A stretch of 64,000 nt of DNA from Leeuwenhoekiella marinoflava DSM 3653 (GCF_900129005.1 NZ_FQUN01000026.1:1-64000), one strand, 5' to 3'; positions 15,296 through 25,114 are shown, counted from the first letter of the stretch. Notes: a model not told the origin generated them from the sequence alone. Made by a program: numbers and translations.

Positions 15296-16072
15296 CTACA
15301 ACCGGATCTGCGCATATTTCGCCTGAATAAACATAAAAACCGCGTAGGCTACTAAACCAAGTGCTACAATTCCCATTACACTAGCTCCAAAAGTATCTTG
15401 TAGAAAATCAAAAGCAGCTGCCTTTCCTCCGGCTTCTCCTCCCGTCCCTAATGCAACCTTAAAGAATAAAAAGGCAACAATCCCAGAGACAATTCCACGA
15501 GCCGTAAAACCAATTTTTCCGGCACGGATTAAAGCTTTGCGCTCCTTTTGTCCCAGATTACTTTCTTTCACGTCTTCTCTAAATTTCCCGGAATAAGCCT
15601 TATAAACCTGAAAGACCGCTTTACCCGCTAGACATAAAGCCACAAAAACTACTAAATAAGGACCATAAGGCTTAGATAGTACTGTTGAAATCATCGAATT
15701 ACCACCAGAACCGGAACCACTACCTACAACCATTTTTGCGGCAGTAAAACCTAATACTCCGTAGAATACACCACTTACCAGGTATCCCGCTCGCTTCACA
15801 AAACCTTTAGTTTCGCTCCACGAATCTCCAGATCCAAAAAGTGCTTCGTAAATTCTGTAAAAAGTATAACTGAATAGACCTAACGCCAATATTCCTAAAA
15901 GGAAGTTACCAAAAGCTTGCTGTGCTAAAAATTCTAAAACAGAATCACTTCCACTCTTAGAACCGCCTAAATTAAATGCAGCCATAGCTGTTAAGGTACC
16001 TATAATGGCATAAACCACCCCTTTGGCAACCATCCCCGCGCGGGCCAGTTTTTCTTTTTTATTAGTGATCAT
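15296..16072 (-). CDS. DUF1206 integral membrane protein
   Basis: I start at MITNKKEKLARAG (ATG 16070-16072, 258 residues); a longer frame upstream adds an unconvincing leader. Three repeats of about 85-90 residues each open with an RAG-type helix (LARAGMVAKGVVYAIIG, KRAGYLVSGVFYGVLG, IRAGKIGFTARGIVSGIVA) and hold two membrane helices, giving about six in all. This is the DUF1206 architecture. Function is unknown; members are small multi-span inner-membrane proteins. Gly/Ser-rich loops lie between repeats. It stands alone. Confidence 0.88.
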   Translation of the reverse strand: MITNKKEKLARAGMVAKGVVYAIIGTLTAMAAFNLGGSKSGSDSVLEFLAQQAFGNFLLGILALGLFSYTFYRIYEALFGSGDSWSETKGFVKRAGYLVSGVFYGVLGFTAAKMVVGSGSGSGGNSMISTVLSKPYGPYLVVFVALCLAGKAVFQVYKAYSGKFREDVKESNLGQKERKALIRAGKIGFTARGIVSGIVAFLFFKVALGTGGEAGGKAAAFDFLQDTFGASVMGIVALGLVAYAVFMFIQAKYAQIRL

Positions 16073-16177
16073 ACGTTTCAGATAGTTAGTATGCATAAGA
16101 TAGCTGATGCCGCCGTTGCAACTTCCCAAACTGATGTTAGAATAAACCTAATAAATCGCTAAAACGAGTAAGACCTG

Positions 16178-16759
16178 TCAGAGCTTCTTCACATAATCGG
16201 TAACCAGCACAATCTGTTGCCCGTCTACTTTACCTTCTATATACTTCTCGTTCTCATGATCCAGTGAAATGCGGCGTACCGCAGTCCCCTGTTTCGCAAC
16301 CATACTACTACCCTTTACTTTAAGGTCTTTAAGCAACACTACCGAATCTCCTGCTTCTAAAATCACCCCATTGCTATCGCGATGAACCAGCCCCTTGCTA
16401 GAGGTATCTTCTGCGATACCGGCTTTTGCCCACTCGCGTACGTCCTCTTCCATATACATCATATCAAGCAGGTCTTGCGGCCAACCTTCTGCTTTCAATT
16501 GGTGTAGCATACGGTAGGCCACGACCTGTACCGCCGGTACCGTACTCCACATACTGTCATTAAGGCAACGCCAGTGATTGGCAGCAACCTGCTCGGGATC
16601 TTGCAACTGCGTACGGCAAGTTCCGCAAGCAAAAATAGAGGTGTCTGCTGTTGTGCTTTCTGGAGAATCGGGCACTGCATATAGATCTAAGTCGGTCGTG
16701 CTATTGCATAATTCGCATACATTTCCACTACGATCTCTTAAGTCTTGTTCTAGGCTCAT
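16178..16759 (-). CDS. PhnA-domain zinc-ribbon protein
   Basis: Start taken at MSLEQDLRDRSGN (ATG 16757-16759, 193 residues) rather than 21 nt upstream. A zinc ribbon with CELC near residue 16 and CGTC near 48 is followed by a middle helical region and a C-terminal PhnA/YjdM domain (DSNGVILEAGDSVVLLKDLK to VLVTDYVKK). Despite the historical name, PhnA-domain proteins are not established phosphonate enzymes; function is open. No phosphonate genes are nearby. Cytosolic. Confidence 0.88.
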   Translation of the reverse strand: MSLEQDLRDRSGNVCELCNSTTDLDLYAVPDSPESTTADTSIFACGTCRTQLQDPEQVAANHWRCLNDSMWSTVPAVQVVAYRMLHQLKAEGWPQDLLDMMYMEEDVREWAKAGIAEDTSSKGLVHRDSNGVILEAGDSVVLLKDLKVKGSSMVAKQGTAVRRISLDHENEKYIEGKVDGQQIVLVTDYVKKL

Positions 16760-16881
16760 GGCTATTTGTTTAATGCGCAAAGATAGTTTTATTAACAGTT
16801 TTTTAGGTTTTTAAAACAATTGAATGTTCCTTTCGAATACGTTTAAGTAAAGACAGCTTGCATTAAGACTTGTAGCGGAAA

Positions 16882-16901
16882 GCCTGCCTTTGCCGGCAGG
16901 C
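16882..16901. repeat. GCCTGCC palindrome
   Basis: GCCTGCC-TTTGCC-GGCAGGC, a 7-bp perfect stem in the spacer before blaI. A related inverted copy lies at 15065-15087. Confidence 0.6.
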
Positions 16902-16973
16902 AGGACCGGTATTTATCGGCCGCTTTAGAAAGCTAAGAGACAAACACCTTCATAATCAACAAAATATAACACT

Positions 16974-17012
16974 CTACACTTGTAGAATTAAAATTTATTT
17001 CTACATTTGTAG
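16974..17012 (+). promoter_or_regulatory. Two BlaI-type operators
   Basis: CTACACTTGTAG at 16974-16985 and CTACATTTGTAG at 17001-17012 are 12-bp dyads of the TACAnnTGTA kind used by BlaI/MecI repressors. They are 27 bp apart centre to centre and 25 bp before the blaI start, so autorepression is very likely. Confidence 0.85.
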
Positions 17013-17036
17013 AACACATTCTAAAAACACAGAATA

Positions 17037-17405
17037 ATGAGCCTTTCTAATGCGGAAGAACAATTGATGCAAATCCTGTGGAAGCAGGAAAAAGCCTTTA
17101 TGAAAAATCTTATTGAGGCCTATCCTGAACCTAAACCAGCTACAACAACTATCGCTACGTTGCTGAAGCGTATGCAGGACAAGAATTTTGTAGACTATGT
17201 ACAATATGGTCGCTCTCGAGAATATTTTCCGCTGGTGCGTAAAAAAGAGTACTTCTCCAAACAGGTGAACGGAATGATCAAAAATTTCTTTAACGACTCC
17301 GCGGCACAATTTGCCTCCTTTTTCACCAAGGAGACCGACTTATCCCCGCAAGAACTGGAAGATCTTAAAAAACTGATTGATGAACGTCTAAAATCTCAGA
17401 AGTAA
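17037..17405 (+). CDS. blaI: BlaI/MecI/CopY family repressor
   Basis: A 122-residue winged-helix repressor starting MSLSNAEEQLMQILWKQEK, with the recognition region ATTTIATLLKRMQDKNFVDY and the C-terminal dimerisation helix LKKLIDERLKSQK of the BlaI family. It should bind the two dyads upstream and be cleaved when its M56 partner senses a signal. Its stop overlaps the next gene as TAATG, so the two are translationally coupled. No beta-lactamase gene is linked, so the inducing signal and the target genes are unknown. Confidence 0.93.
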   Translation: MSLSNAEEQLMQILWKQEKAFMKNLIEAYPEPKPATTTIATLLKRMQDKNFVDYVQYGRSREYFPLVRKKEYFSKQVNGMIKNFFNDSAAQFASFFTKETDLSPQELEDLKKLIDERLKSQK

Positions 17406-19174
17406 TGGAAGCCTACCTCATCAAATCCATTTTGTGTTTACTGGTACTCTGGGGATTTTACAAAATCGCCTTAGAGCAAACTGCTGCCCACCGGTTTAAG
17501 CGATTCTATTTACTGGGAAGTTTGATTCTGGCTCTAGTATTGCCAGCATTAACCTTTAGCTATACGGTAGAAGTTGAACCAAATCCACAACAGCAGGTAG
17601 TAACAGCACAACCTACCGAAGATTTTGTTTTTAAAGAAACTCCTGTTCAGGCAGTTGAAGAGCCTATAAACTGGTCACCTATTATTATAGGTGCGATTTA
17701 CGCAGCGGGCATCCTGCTTTTTGGCTTTAGATTTATACGAAATTTATACCGCATCCGCGAAAAAGTGAAACACAACGAGCAGATAAAAACCAGATCTCAC
17801 ACGAACGTGCTTCTGCCTGAAAAAGTAGTCCCCCACTCCTTTTTAAACTATATTTTTCTGCCCAAAACCGATTATAAAAACAATGCGATTGCTCCGGAAA
17901 TACTGACACATGAACAGGCACACGTGACTCAAAAACACAGTTGGGACATTCTGTTTATTGAAGTTTTACACGTGGTGTTTTGGTTCAATCCGGTGTTTAT
18001 TTTATTCAAGAAAAGTATCGCGCTCAATCACGAGTTTCTCGCAGACCGTGCTGCGCTTGCAGATCAAAACGATATAACAAATTATACCAATCTTTTATTC
18101 ACCTATTCGGGTGGTGCTCATCACACCGCACTAAGCAGCCCGATCAATTATTCATTAACTAAAAAACGAATTCTGATGTTATCAAAAACCCGTTCGGTCA
18201 AAAAACTGGCCACCCGTCTCGCACTCTTGGTGCCCGTCCTTGCCTTATGCATTTACTTCTTTAATGAGGAGATTGTGGCGAAGCCTATAGCAATTGAGAA
18301 ACAAGATCTTATAAAACCAGATTCAATTGCCAACATACGAAGTCAGGATTCTACTAAAACAGATTCTCTCAAGCTAAAAATTGATGTTCCTAACTTTCTT
18401 GATAAGCCTAATATAATTATGGTAAATGGAAAATCTGTTTCCATTAAACATTTTGTCACGTACCTTGATTCGTTGACTTCAAACTGGAATATTAAGAACC
18501 TAATGAGCTATAAGTTTATTACCATGCATCCTACCGAAGCTCCTTATGGGAACCAAGAGTTCTTAGACAAGGTAAATGAAGAATTTCGAAAGACCAGCAT
18601 TTATAAAAAGGATCTTCACGGCGAACTTAATTTTAAATTAAAACAACCTAATCCAAGGATAATAATAAAAGTTGAAGATGAATCTATATGGGTGTCTGGT
18701 AATTCAACTTCTGCAGGAGACTTTGCTAAAACTATTAATGAATTTACTGCAAACTGGAGCAAAAGTGATATGATGAATTGCCACATTATAGTATCTGCAG
18801 AAAACACCACTAAAGAATTTCAAGACAAACTCAATGAAGCTTTTGAGACCACAGCACTTTATAAAGCCAACCCTAAAGGTTTGATGCCACCTCCTCCGCC
18901 TCCAGCTCCAGCACCACCAAAAGCAAGTTCAATTCCTCCACCACCCCCTCCTGCTCCAGTACCAATTTCAGAAACGGTGCAGGGGACACCACCGCCTCCT
19001 CCTCCACCGCCGGCTCTTGAGGAAATGGTACGTCTGGCTAAGGACAACATTTACTTCAATGACGAAAAAATCTCTGAAGCTAAAGCTAAGTCATTGATGA
19101 AGCAAAAAGATAAGTATGATATTTTGCTAAACAGCAGTAACGGCAAATACGTGCTGATCATCAAAGACAAATAA
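17405..19174 (+). CDS. M56 BlaR1-like membrane metallopeptidase sensor
   Basis: This 589-residue protein has membrane segments near 5-20, 35-52 and 90-110, then the M56 peptidase core with HEQAH (HExxH, near 168-172) and NHEFLAD further on, and another hydrophobic segment near 272-288. The periplasmic part is unusual: two related modules of about 80 residues (NIIMVNGKSVSIKHF... and RIIIKVEDESIWVSG..., each ending EFRKTSIYK or EAFETTALYK), then three runs of five to eight prolines with A/P/S linkers, and a final domain with NIYFNDEKISEAKAKSL. It replaces the penicillin-binding sensor of classical BlaR1, so the signal is unknown. Confidence 0.9.
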   Translation: MEAYLIKSILCLLVLWGFYKIALEQTAAHRFKRFYLLGSLILALVLPALTFSYTVEVEPNPQQQVVTAQPTEDFVFKETPVQAVEEPINWSPIIIGAIYAAGILLFGFRFIRNLYRIREKVKHNEQIKTRSHTNVLLPEKVVPHSFLNYIFLPKTDYKNNAIAPEILTHEQAHVTQKHSWDILFIEVLHVVFWFNPVFILFKKSIALNHEFLADRAALADQNDITNYTNLLFTYSGGAHHTALSSPINYSLTKKRILMLSKTRSVKKLATRLALLVPVLALCIYFFNEEIVAKPIAIEKQDLIKPDSIANIRSQDSTKTDSLKLKIDVPNFLDKPNIIMVNGKSVSIKHFVTYLDSLTSNWNIKNLMSYKFITMHPTEAPYGNQEFLDKVNEEFRKTSIYKKDLHGELNFKLKQPNPRIIIKVEDESIWVSGNSTSAGDFAKTINEFTANWSKSDMMNCHIIVSAENTTKEFQDKLNEAFETTALYKANPKGLMPPPPPPAPAPPKASSIPPPPPPAPVPISETVQGTPPPPPPPPALEEMVRLAKDNIYFNDEKISEAKAKSLMKQKDKYDILLNSSNGKYVLIIKDK

Positions 19175-19220
19175 TATACTGCGCGCTTGCTAAATCAGGC
19201 GGCAGCTTACAACTATTAAA

Positions 19221-19250
19221 AACTTATCAGCCTTTCTGATAAGTTTTTTT
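19221..19250 (+). terminator. Terminator of the blaI/M56 operon
   Basis: AACTTATCAG pairs with CTGATAAGTT (10 bp, short loop) and is followed by TTTTT. Confidence 0.88.
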
Positions 19251-19352
19251 CGTTTACAATACTTTACTATAAACCAGCGTTATAATTCTTTAGATTTGCA
19301 CGGTTTACGGTGCCTGTCGCCTTATAAAAATTCATCATCAATCATTACAATC

Positions 19353-20453
19353 ATGTTAAAAAAATTCTTTATCCTTTGTTCGGGTGCAGACCACGCCCTT
19401 TTAGACACCTGTTCGCCAGGTGAGCAAAACAAATATGCCGGTATTGGCGCTACTGTTTTTTTTACCGCTTTAATGGCGTTTATCGCTTCGGGTTATGCGC
19501 TGTATACCGTTTTTGATTCCATCCCAATGGCTGTTGGTTTTGGGCTTATTTGGGGTTTGCTCATTTTTAATCTGGATCGCTTTATCGTTTCCACCATTAA
19601 AAAACGCGATAACTTTTTAGACGAAGTGCTGCAGGCGGTGCCCAGACTTATCCTTGCCCTGATTATCGCTGTGGTGATTTCAAAACCATTGGAACTTAAA
19701 ATCTTTGAAAAGGAAATTGATCGGGTACTACTTGAGCAAAAAAACGATCTGACACTCGCCAATCAGAATCAGATTGCAGATCAGTTTACTCCGGCTGAAG
19801 CTGCCCTTGATACTGAAATTGAGGGTCTTAAAAACGAAATCACCACACAGGAAACCGAAGTAAATGCGCTCTATAACACCTACATCACCGAAGCCGAAGG
19901 TACTTCGGGCACCGGCAAACTGGGTAAAGGTCCGGTTTATGCCGAAAAACGCGAAAAGCACGATGCCGCTTTAGCCGAATTAACCCAGCTGAAAACTACT
20001 AATACTGAAAAAATAGCCGTGCTGCAACTTCAAAAAGAAAAACTCGCCACCGACTATAAAACGCGCGTGGCAGAGACCCAGCCCATCATTGATAATTTTG
20101 ATGGTTTAATGGCGCGTATTGATGCGTTAGAGACCTTGCCTTGGCTGCCTTCGTTCTTTATCTTTCTCCTGTTTCTCGCTATTGAAACTACGCCCATCTT
20201 TGCGAAGCTTATTTCGCCTAAAGGGGAATACGATCTGAAATTGGCAGATGCTGAAGGCGAACTTAAATCATGGGCGACTCAAAAAGCAAATCAGCGTAAA
20301 AACTTGATTGATGCTGATAACATCATTAACGATAAGGTTTATGGGGATTTAACAGAGGAAGACGATCTCTACAATTACAAAAAGAAGATGGCCCGCGAAC
20401 TGATGCAAAAACAGCAAGACGCCTTTTACAAGCGGCAGAGTAAATTGTTGTAA
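19353..20453 (+). CDS. DUF4407 membrane protein
   Basis: Start taken at ATG 19353 (MLKKFFILCSGADHALLD, 366 residues); the upstream extension is unlikely. Membrane segments lie near 32-55, 60-78, 95-115 and 262-283. Between the third and fourth is a long charged coiled coil (about 125-250) that would project from the membrane. The pattern and the opening CSGAD..LLD match DUF4407, a family of unknown function common in Bacteroidetes. It is monocistronic, with the bidirectional terminator at 20465-20506 downstream. Confidence 0.88.
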   Translation: MLKKFFILCSGADHALLDTCSPGEQNKYAGIGATVFFTALMAFIASGYALYTVFDSIPMAVGFGLIWGLLIFNLDRFIVSTIKKRDNFLDEVLQAVPRLILALIIAVVISKPLELKIFEKEIDRVLLEQKNDLTLANQNQIADQFTPAEAALDTEIEGLKNEITTQETEVNALYNTYITEAEGTSGTGKLGKGPVYAEKREKHDAALAELTQLKTTNTEKIAVLQLQKEKLATDYKTRVAETQPIIDNFDGLMARIDALETLPWLPSFFIFLLFLAIETTPIFAKLISPKGEYDLKLADAEGELKSWATQKANQRKNLIDADNIINDKVYGDLTEEDDLYNYKKKMARELMQKQQDAFYKRQSKLL

Positions 20454-20464
20454 GCTTTTTTAAA

Positions 20465-20506
20465 TTCATTCTTAAGTTTTCGAAGTCTTGAAAACTTAAG
20501 AATGAA
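20465..20506. terminator. Bidirectional terminator between convergent genes
   Basis: A 17-bp perfect inverted repeat, TTCATTCTTAAGTTTTC and its complement, with an 8-nt loop, between the DUF4407 gene (+) and the hydroxyproline operon (-). Confidence 0.8.
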
Positions 20507-20531
20507 CAAAAATTTGCTTAAGCTGCAAGCC

Positions 20532-21782
20532 CTAGAATTTACGGTCAGGGTTGTAAACGCCTAGATCTAATGACGGTTTTTTACCATCAATGATTTCAGA
20601 AACCAGCAATCCGGTTCCGGGACCTAAACTCCAGCCCATCATCGCATGACCGGCTGCAAGCGTTAGATTTTCCCATTTTGAAGTTTTACCAATGTAGGGC
20701 AAACCATCAGGAGTTACCGGTCTTAAACCACATTGTGCCTCTGCTTTTTCTTGTTCGGTGATGGCTACATTTTCAAAATACTTCGGCACCGCTTCAGCAA
20801 TAGCTTCAACTCTGGCTTTATTGATAGTGTGGTTGATTCCGGCGATTTCCATAGTACCGGCATATCGTGTAAAGCCATTCATAGGTGTTACAGCGACTTT
20901 CGCTTCGCATAAAATAGAAGGCAATGTGATTCCGGTTTCAGTTTCAGAATTGATGCGATACCCTTTTCCGGCTTGCATTAAAATATTCAGGTTGAGTTTT
21001 TTGTTTAAAGAACCTGCCCAAGCTCCGGTTGCTAAAACAACTTCATCTGCTTCTAGGGTTGTTCCATAAGCGGTTTTCACAGCACTTATCTTTTTTCCGT
21101 TGAAATCAAAATCAACTACTTGCTCCTGTTTTAGGAAGGTCGCACCTTTTTGTACTAAAAGCGTTTTGAGCTCTTCCATAAATTCTCCCGGCGTGGTATG
21201 CTGATCACACTCGTAAAAAGCTGCACCTTTGATATTTAGTTTAGCATTGGGCATTTTTTGCTGTACTTCTGCTGCGGAAAGCATACGTGCTGGCAAACCT
21301 TCTTTAGTCGCCAAAGCCAAAACATGCCCTTCTTCTTCAAGCATATGCTCACTTTGACACAGCATCAACAAACCTTTCTTTTCGAGTTGAAAACTGAAAT
21401 TTTCAGTGTCTTTGATATCAGAGTATAAATCGCGGGAAAGCAAATTGATATCGCGAATTGCCGGAATAGCTTTAGCCACATTCTTCTCAGAACAGGAGCT
21501 GTTAAACGCCATCGTCCATTTTAGAAAATCGGCATTTATGCGCGGTTTGATGTACAACGGACTCTTACTGCTGAACATCCACTTGATGCCTTGCTTCATC
21601 ACTCCGGGTGCCGCAAGCGGAATAATATGGCTTGGGGTTAGATAACCGGCATTTACGTAGGAAGCGCCGCTATCCATACTTCCCTGATCAATCACGGTTA
21701 CTTGATGACCTGCTTTTTGCAGATAATAGGCGCTGGATAAACCTATGATTCCACCGCCAATAATTACACAATTCTTTACCAT
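20532..21782 (-). CDS. D-hydroxyproline dehydrogenase (DadA/DAO family)
   Basis: This 416-residue FAD enzyme has an N-terminal dinucleotide motif GGGIIGLSSAYYL (residues 8-20), the DAO-family ATGAWAG segment and a C-terminal GLRPVTPDGLPYIG with GHAMMGWSLGPGTG, which closes over FAD. The family is D-amino-acid dehydrogenases. Because it closes an operon with 4-hydroxyproline epimerase, a DapA-like deaminase and a semialdehyde dehydrogenase, the likely step is oxidation of cis-4-hydroxy-D-proline to the pyrroline carboxylate. It starts 1 nt after the S9 peptidase stop. A general D-amino-acid dehydrogenase remains possible. Confidence 0.85.
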   Translation of the reverse strand: MVKNCVIIGGGIIGLSSAYYLQKAGHQVTVIDQGSMDSGASYVNAGYLTPSHIIPLAAPGVMKQGIKWMFSSKSPLYIKPRINADFLKWTMAFNSSCSEKNVAKAIPAIRDINLLSRDLYSDIKDTENFSFQLEKKGLLMLCQSEHMLEEEGHVLALATKEGLPARMLSAAEVQQKMPNAKLNIKGAAFYECDQHTTPGEFMEELKTLLVQKGATFLKQEQVVDFDFNGKKISAVKTAYGTTLEADEVVLATGAWAGSLNKKLNLNILMQAGKGYRINSETETGITLPSILCEAKVAVTPMNGFTRYAGTMEIAGINHTINKARVEAIAEAVPKYFENVAITEQEKAEAQCGLRPVTPDGLPYIGKTSKWENLTLAAGHAMMGWSLGPGTGLLVSEIIDGKKPSLDLGVYNPDRKF

Positions 21783-21783
21783 A

Positions 21784-24063
21784 CTAGTCGATATTATAAT
21801 CCCAAAGGGTTTCTTTATTCAATAGATTTTTTATGAAATAATTCCAGCGCTTTTTCTGAAAATAGGCATTATGCTTTCCGGTATATCCGTGACGTTGACT
21901 CGGTATAATGAGCATATCAAACTCCTTATCTGCTTTGATCAATGCTTCAGCAAACTTAAAAGTTGCTGATGGATTCACATTGTCATCAATCCCACCATGA
22001 ACCAATAATAATTTCCCTTTTAGATGAGGAGCCATTGTGATATTAGAGACTTCTTCATAACGGTCATCTACCGGATACCCCATATACATCTCGGGCCACC
22101 AGGCTTTTTCCATTCTAAAATCGTGATCACCACTACTGGCGACAGCCACTTTGTAAAAATCAGGAAATGCCAATACCGCATGACCGGCATCAAAACCACC
22201 TGCTGAATGCCCAAAAATCCCAACACGCTCTGCATCTACCCAATCGTATTTTTCACCTAAAAATTCAATCGCATTCACGTGATCTCTCAAGTTATCGCCC
22301 ATATTCATATAAGACACATCTCTAAAGGCTTTAGAGCGACCTGCCGTCCCCAAGCCATCTATCGCAACAACAATAAAACCTAAATTTGCCATTGCCTGAT
22401 TGCTAAACGCCTGACTAAAAGAGCGCGGAAAACGCTGGGTATGCGGCCCTGTATATGTGGCATCAATAACGGGGTAACTTTTAGAGGAATCAAAATTTAT
22501 GGGTTTCCAGAATGCGCCGTAGATTGGGGTTTTGCCATCTTTACCGGTTAGGCTAAAAACCTCTGGAGCTTCCCAGCCATCTGCTGCTACTGCTGTAAAA
22601 TCAGCTTCGGTAAGCTGGGCTGCAATTTTTCCGTTCTTTTTGCTTCTTAAAACGGTTTTTGAAGGTTGATCTACTGCGGAAATAACATCGACAAAATAAT
22701 CTGAGTTTTCTAAAAACTGAATGTCGTGATTAGCGTTCTCAGGCGTTAAAACAGTTGTCTTTCCATTTAAAGAAATACGATACAGTTTTTGATGATACGG
22801 GTTTGCATCAGCTTCTACCCCCGAAGCATTGTAGTAAATCTCTTTTTTCTTTTCGTCAATATAAACGATGTCATTCACTACAAATTCTCCATCAGTCAAT
22901 GGCTTTACAGCTCCGCTTTCTTTATTCAGCAAATACAGTTGTTTCCAACCGCTACGTTCAGAAAGCATTACCAGATCTTTCCAACCTTCGACTTCACGAT
23001 ATTCAAAATTATCAATACTGGTACTTACAGACTCTTCATATAAGGTTTCAACACGTTCTGCGTCTAAATCAACAGTTTTTATATATTGATCCTTATAACC
23101 TCTGCTGCGATACGAAGTAATCATTTTATGAGGCTCTTGCTCAAGCCATCTTAGCCAAATCCCGTTAACGTGAATTTTTGTAGGCAAATCAATATTCAAT
23201 TGTTTTTTTGCAGGAACATCAAAAAATACCGGTTTATAAGTTACCATAGTAGCGTCTCCCGGAGAACCGCGGTAATAACTCAATAATTTAGGTTTATACA
23301 AACTGTCTATACTGTGATCCAGTAGATACATTTTTTCTGCATTACGGGTATCTACAACCTGAGTTACCAAATATTTTGAGTCTGGTGACCATTGCACATT
23401 AAAATGCTTAGGACGTTCCGTACCTTCACCTTCTATGATATCAAACCAGCCAATACTACTCGCGTAATCGTAGCCTTTTTCCCCGTCAGTGGTTAGTGGG
23501 AATTCAGTATCAGTCTCTGTATTTTTTATGAATAAGTTATGCTCTTTAACAAAGGCTACCCACTTTCCGTCAGGTGATGTTGATTCTTCCTGATTGCCCC
23601 ATCTGCGTTCTCTTTCTTCCTTCTCATCAGCATCGTCTAGCACGCCTGTTTTTGTATCCCAAGTGTAGCTTGTATCATCAAAATCAAAACGATATCCGTC
23701 TTTTATTTTATCTATTTTAGAGATTGAAAATTCATTAGCCTCCACGTGCTTTTCTAACTTTTCAGACAAAGCTGCTGCAAGTTTTTCCTGATCAAAAAGA
23801 GGCTTCACCGTTCCGTTTTTAAACGAAACTGTTTTATAAACTTTTCCCTTTTTGGAGTAATCCACAAACCAAATCCCTGAATGATCTTCAAACTCATGAA
23901 CCGCAGTACTTAAGTTGAATACCTTTTTGTTCATCAGGTTTCCGTAGGTATAATCAATGGCTACTTGATACTCTGCCATAGTCATTTGCTCCTGAGCAAA
24001 AACCACTAAACTGCAACATAAACTTGCCAGAAAGAAAACTGCTCTAGTATTTAAAACCATCAT
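21784..24063 (-). CDS. Exported S9 (DPP IV-like) prolyl peptidase
   Basis: The protein has 759 residues. A signal peptide (hydrophobic to about residue 22, ending VFAQ-E) points to the periplasm. The N-terminal beta-propeller (about 35-500, with the DPP IV-type LFIKNTETD and WSPDSKYL blocks) precedes an alpha/beta hydrolase with GHSAGG (Ser near 620), GGIDDNV (Asp near 694) and RHGY (His near 725). DPP IV enzymes cut after penultimate proline. In this operon it probably releases proline/hydroxyproline dipeptides from collagen-like peptides, which is inference from context. Confidence 0.92.
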   Translation of the reverse strand: MMVLNTRAVFFLASLCCSLVVFAQEQMTMAEYQVAIDYTYGNLMNKKVFNLSTAVHEFEDHSGIWFVDYSKKGKVYKTVSFKNGTVKPLFDQEKLAAALSEKLEKHVEANEFSISKIDKIKDGYRFDFDDTSYTWDTKTGVLDDADEKEERERRWGNQEESTSPDGKWVAFVKEHNLFIKNTETDTEFPLTTDGEKGYDYASSIGWFDIIEGEGTERPKHFNVQWSPDSKYLVTQVVDTRNAEKMYLLDHSIDSLYKPKLLSYYRGSPGDATMVTYKPVFFDVPAKKQLNIDLPTKIHVNGIWLRWLEQEPHKMITSYRSRGYKDQYIKTVDLDAERVETLYEESVSTSIDNFEYREVEGWKDLVMLSERSGWKQLYLLNKESGAVKPLTDGEFVVNDIVYIDEKKKEIYYNASGVEADANPYHQKLYRISLNGKTTVLTPENANHDIQFLENSDYFVDVISAVDQPSKTVLRSKKNGKIAAQLTEADFTAVAADGWEAPEVFSLTGKDGKTPIYGAFWKPINFDSSKSYPVIDATYTGPHTQRFPRSFSQAFSNQAMANLGFIVVAIDGLGTAGRSKAFRDVSYMNMGDNLRDHVNAIEFLGEKYDWVDAERVGIFGHSAGGFDAGHAVLAFPDFYKVAVASSGDHDFRMEKAWWPEMYMGYPVDDRYEEVSNITMAPHLKGKLLLVHGGIDDNVNPSATFKFAEALIKADKEFDMLIIPSQRHGYTGKHNAYFQKKRWNYFIKNLLNKETLWDYNID

Positions 24064-24078
24064 ACGCTATTTTTTTTA

Positions 24079-25086
24079 TTATAAAACCTGAAACCCAAAT
24101 GCATAAGGATCGTCAGTATCTATGGTCATCGTATTATAGCCGTATATACGCGCCCAACCTTTAATACTGGGAACTACAGCTTCAAAATCACCTATTCTTG
24201 TTACTTCTTCTACACGCCCCGTAAACTTAGAACCTATAAAACTTTCGTGAATAAAATCAGTGTGTGGTTGAATGATTCCTTTAGCATGCAATTGTGCAAT
24301 ACGCGCTGAAGTACCGGTACCACAAGGAGAACGATCTATAGCCTTGTCACCATAAAACACCGCATTACGCCCGGAAGAAGAAGGATCAAGCGGATTACCC
24401 GTCCACAACATATGACTTACATCTCGAATGGTATCATTCTCAGGATGCACAAAACAATCTTTGTATTTCTTGTTGATCTTTTCTCTGAGAATTTTACTCA
24501 GACTAACAATTTTTGAAGCATTAAAATCGTGTACACCACTAAAATTTTGCTGGGGATCTACGATGGCATAGTAGTTTCCTCCATAAGAAACATCAAATTG
24601 GAGTTCGCCCAATTCATCACAGTCAATCGTTAAATCGCGTGCTGCGAGATAACTTTTCACATTGGTCAGTTTTACCCAATCTACTTTTTTACCGGTTTGC
24701 TGATATTCAATTTCAACGAGTCCTGCCGGTGCTTCCATTCTGATTCTACCGGGGATTTTAGGGATGATAAGGCCTTCTTCGATGGCAATGGTAATTGTTC
24801 CGATAGTTCCGTGGCCGCACATGGGCAGGCAACCGCTGGTTTCTATAAATAATATTGCAAAATCATTTGCGGGGTCGTGCGGCGGAAATAAAATACTCCC
24901 ACTCATCATATCGTGTCCCCGAGGTTCAAACATTAAACCTGTGCGAATCCAGTCATACTCTTTTAAAAAGTGTTGCCGTTTCTCACTCATGGTTTTACCT
25001 TCTAAAGCAGGACCTCCGGCTTTTACCACACGCACAGGGTTTCCACAGGTGTGCGCATCTATACATTCAAAAGTGTGTACAGCCAT
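24079..25086 (-). CDS. 4-hydroxyproline 2-epimerase
   Basis: A proline-racemase family enzyme of 335 residues. Both catalytic cysteines are present: C90 in MCGHGT and C255 in DRSPCGTGTS. A Thr at the second position would instead indicate trans-3-hydroxyproline dehydratase, so epimerase (or racemase) is the right class. It should convert trans-4-hydroxy-L-proline to cis-4-hydroxy-D-proline in the cytosol. The neighbours supply the three later steps. It lies 15 nt from the S9 gene and 28 nt from the DUF885 gene within the operon. Confidence 0.93.
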   Translation of the reverse strand: MAVHTFECIDAHTCGNPVRVVKAGGPALEGKTMSEKRQHFLKEYDWIRTGLMFEPRGHDMMSGSILFPPHDPANDFAILFIETSGCLPMCGHGTIGTITIAIEEGLIIPKIPGRIRMEAPAGLVEIEYQQTGKKVDWVKLTNVKSYLAARDLTIDCDELGELQFDVSYGGNYYAIVDPQQNFSGVHDFNASKIVSLSKILREKINKKYKDCFVHPENDTIRDVSHMLWTGNPLDPSSSGRNAVFYGDKAIDRSPCGTGTSARIAQLHAKGIIQPHTDFIHESFIGSKFTGRVEEVTRIGDFEAVVPSIKGWARIYGYNTMTIDTDDPYAFGFQVL

Positions 25087-25114
25087 TTTTTAATTCACGT
25101 ATTATGATTTGTTT

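Noticed and set aside
18859-19050. Antisense Gly-rich frame opposite the polyproline region of the M56 gene
   Set aside because: Polyglycine is simply the complement of proline codons; the sense strand carries a clear gene.
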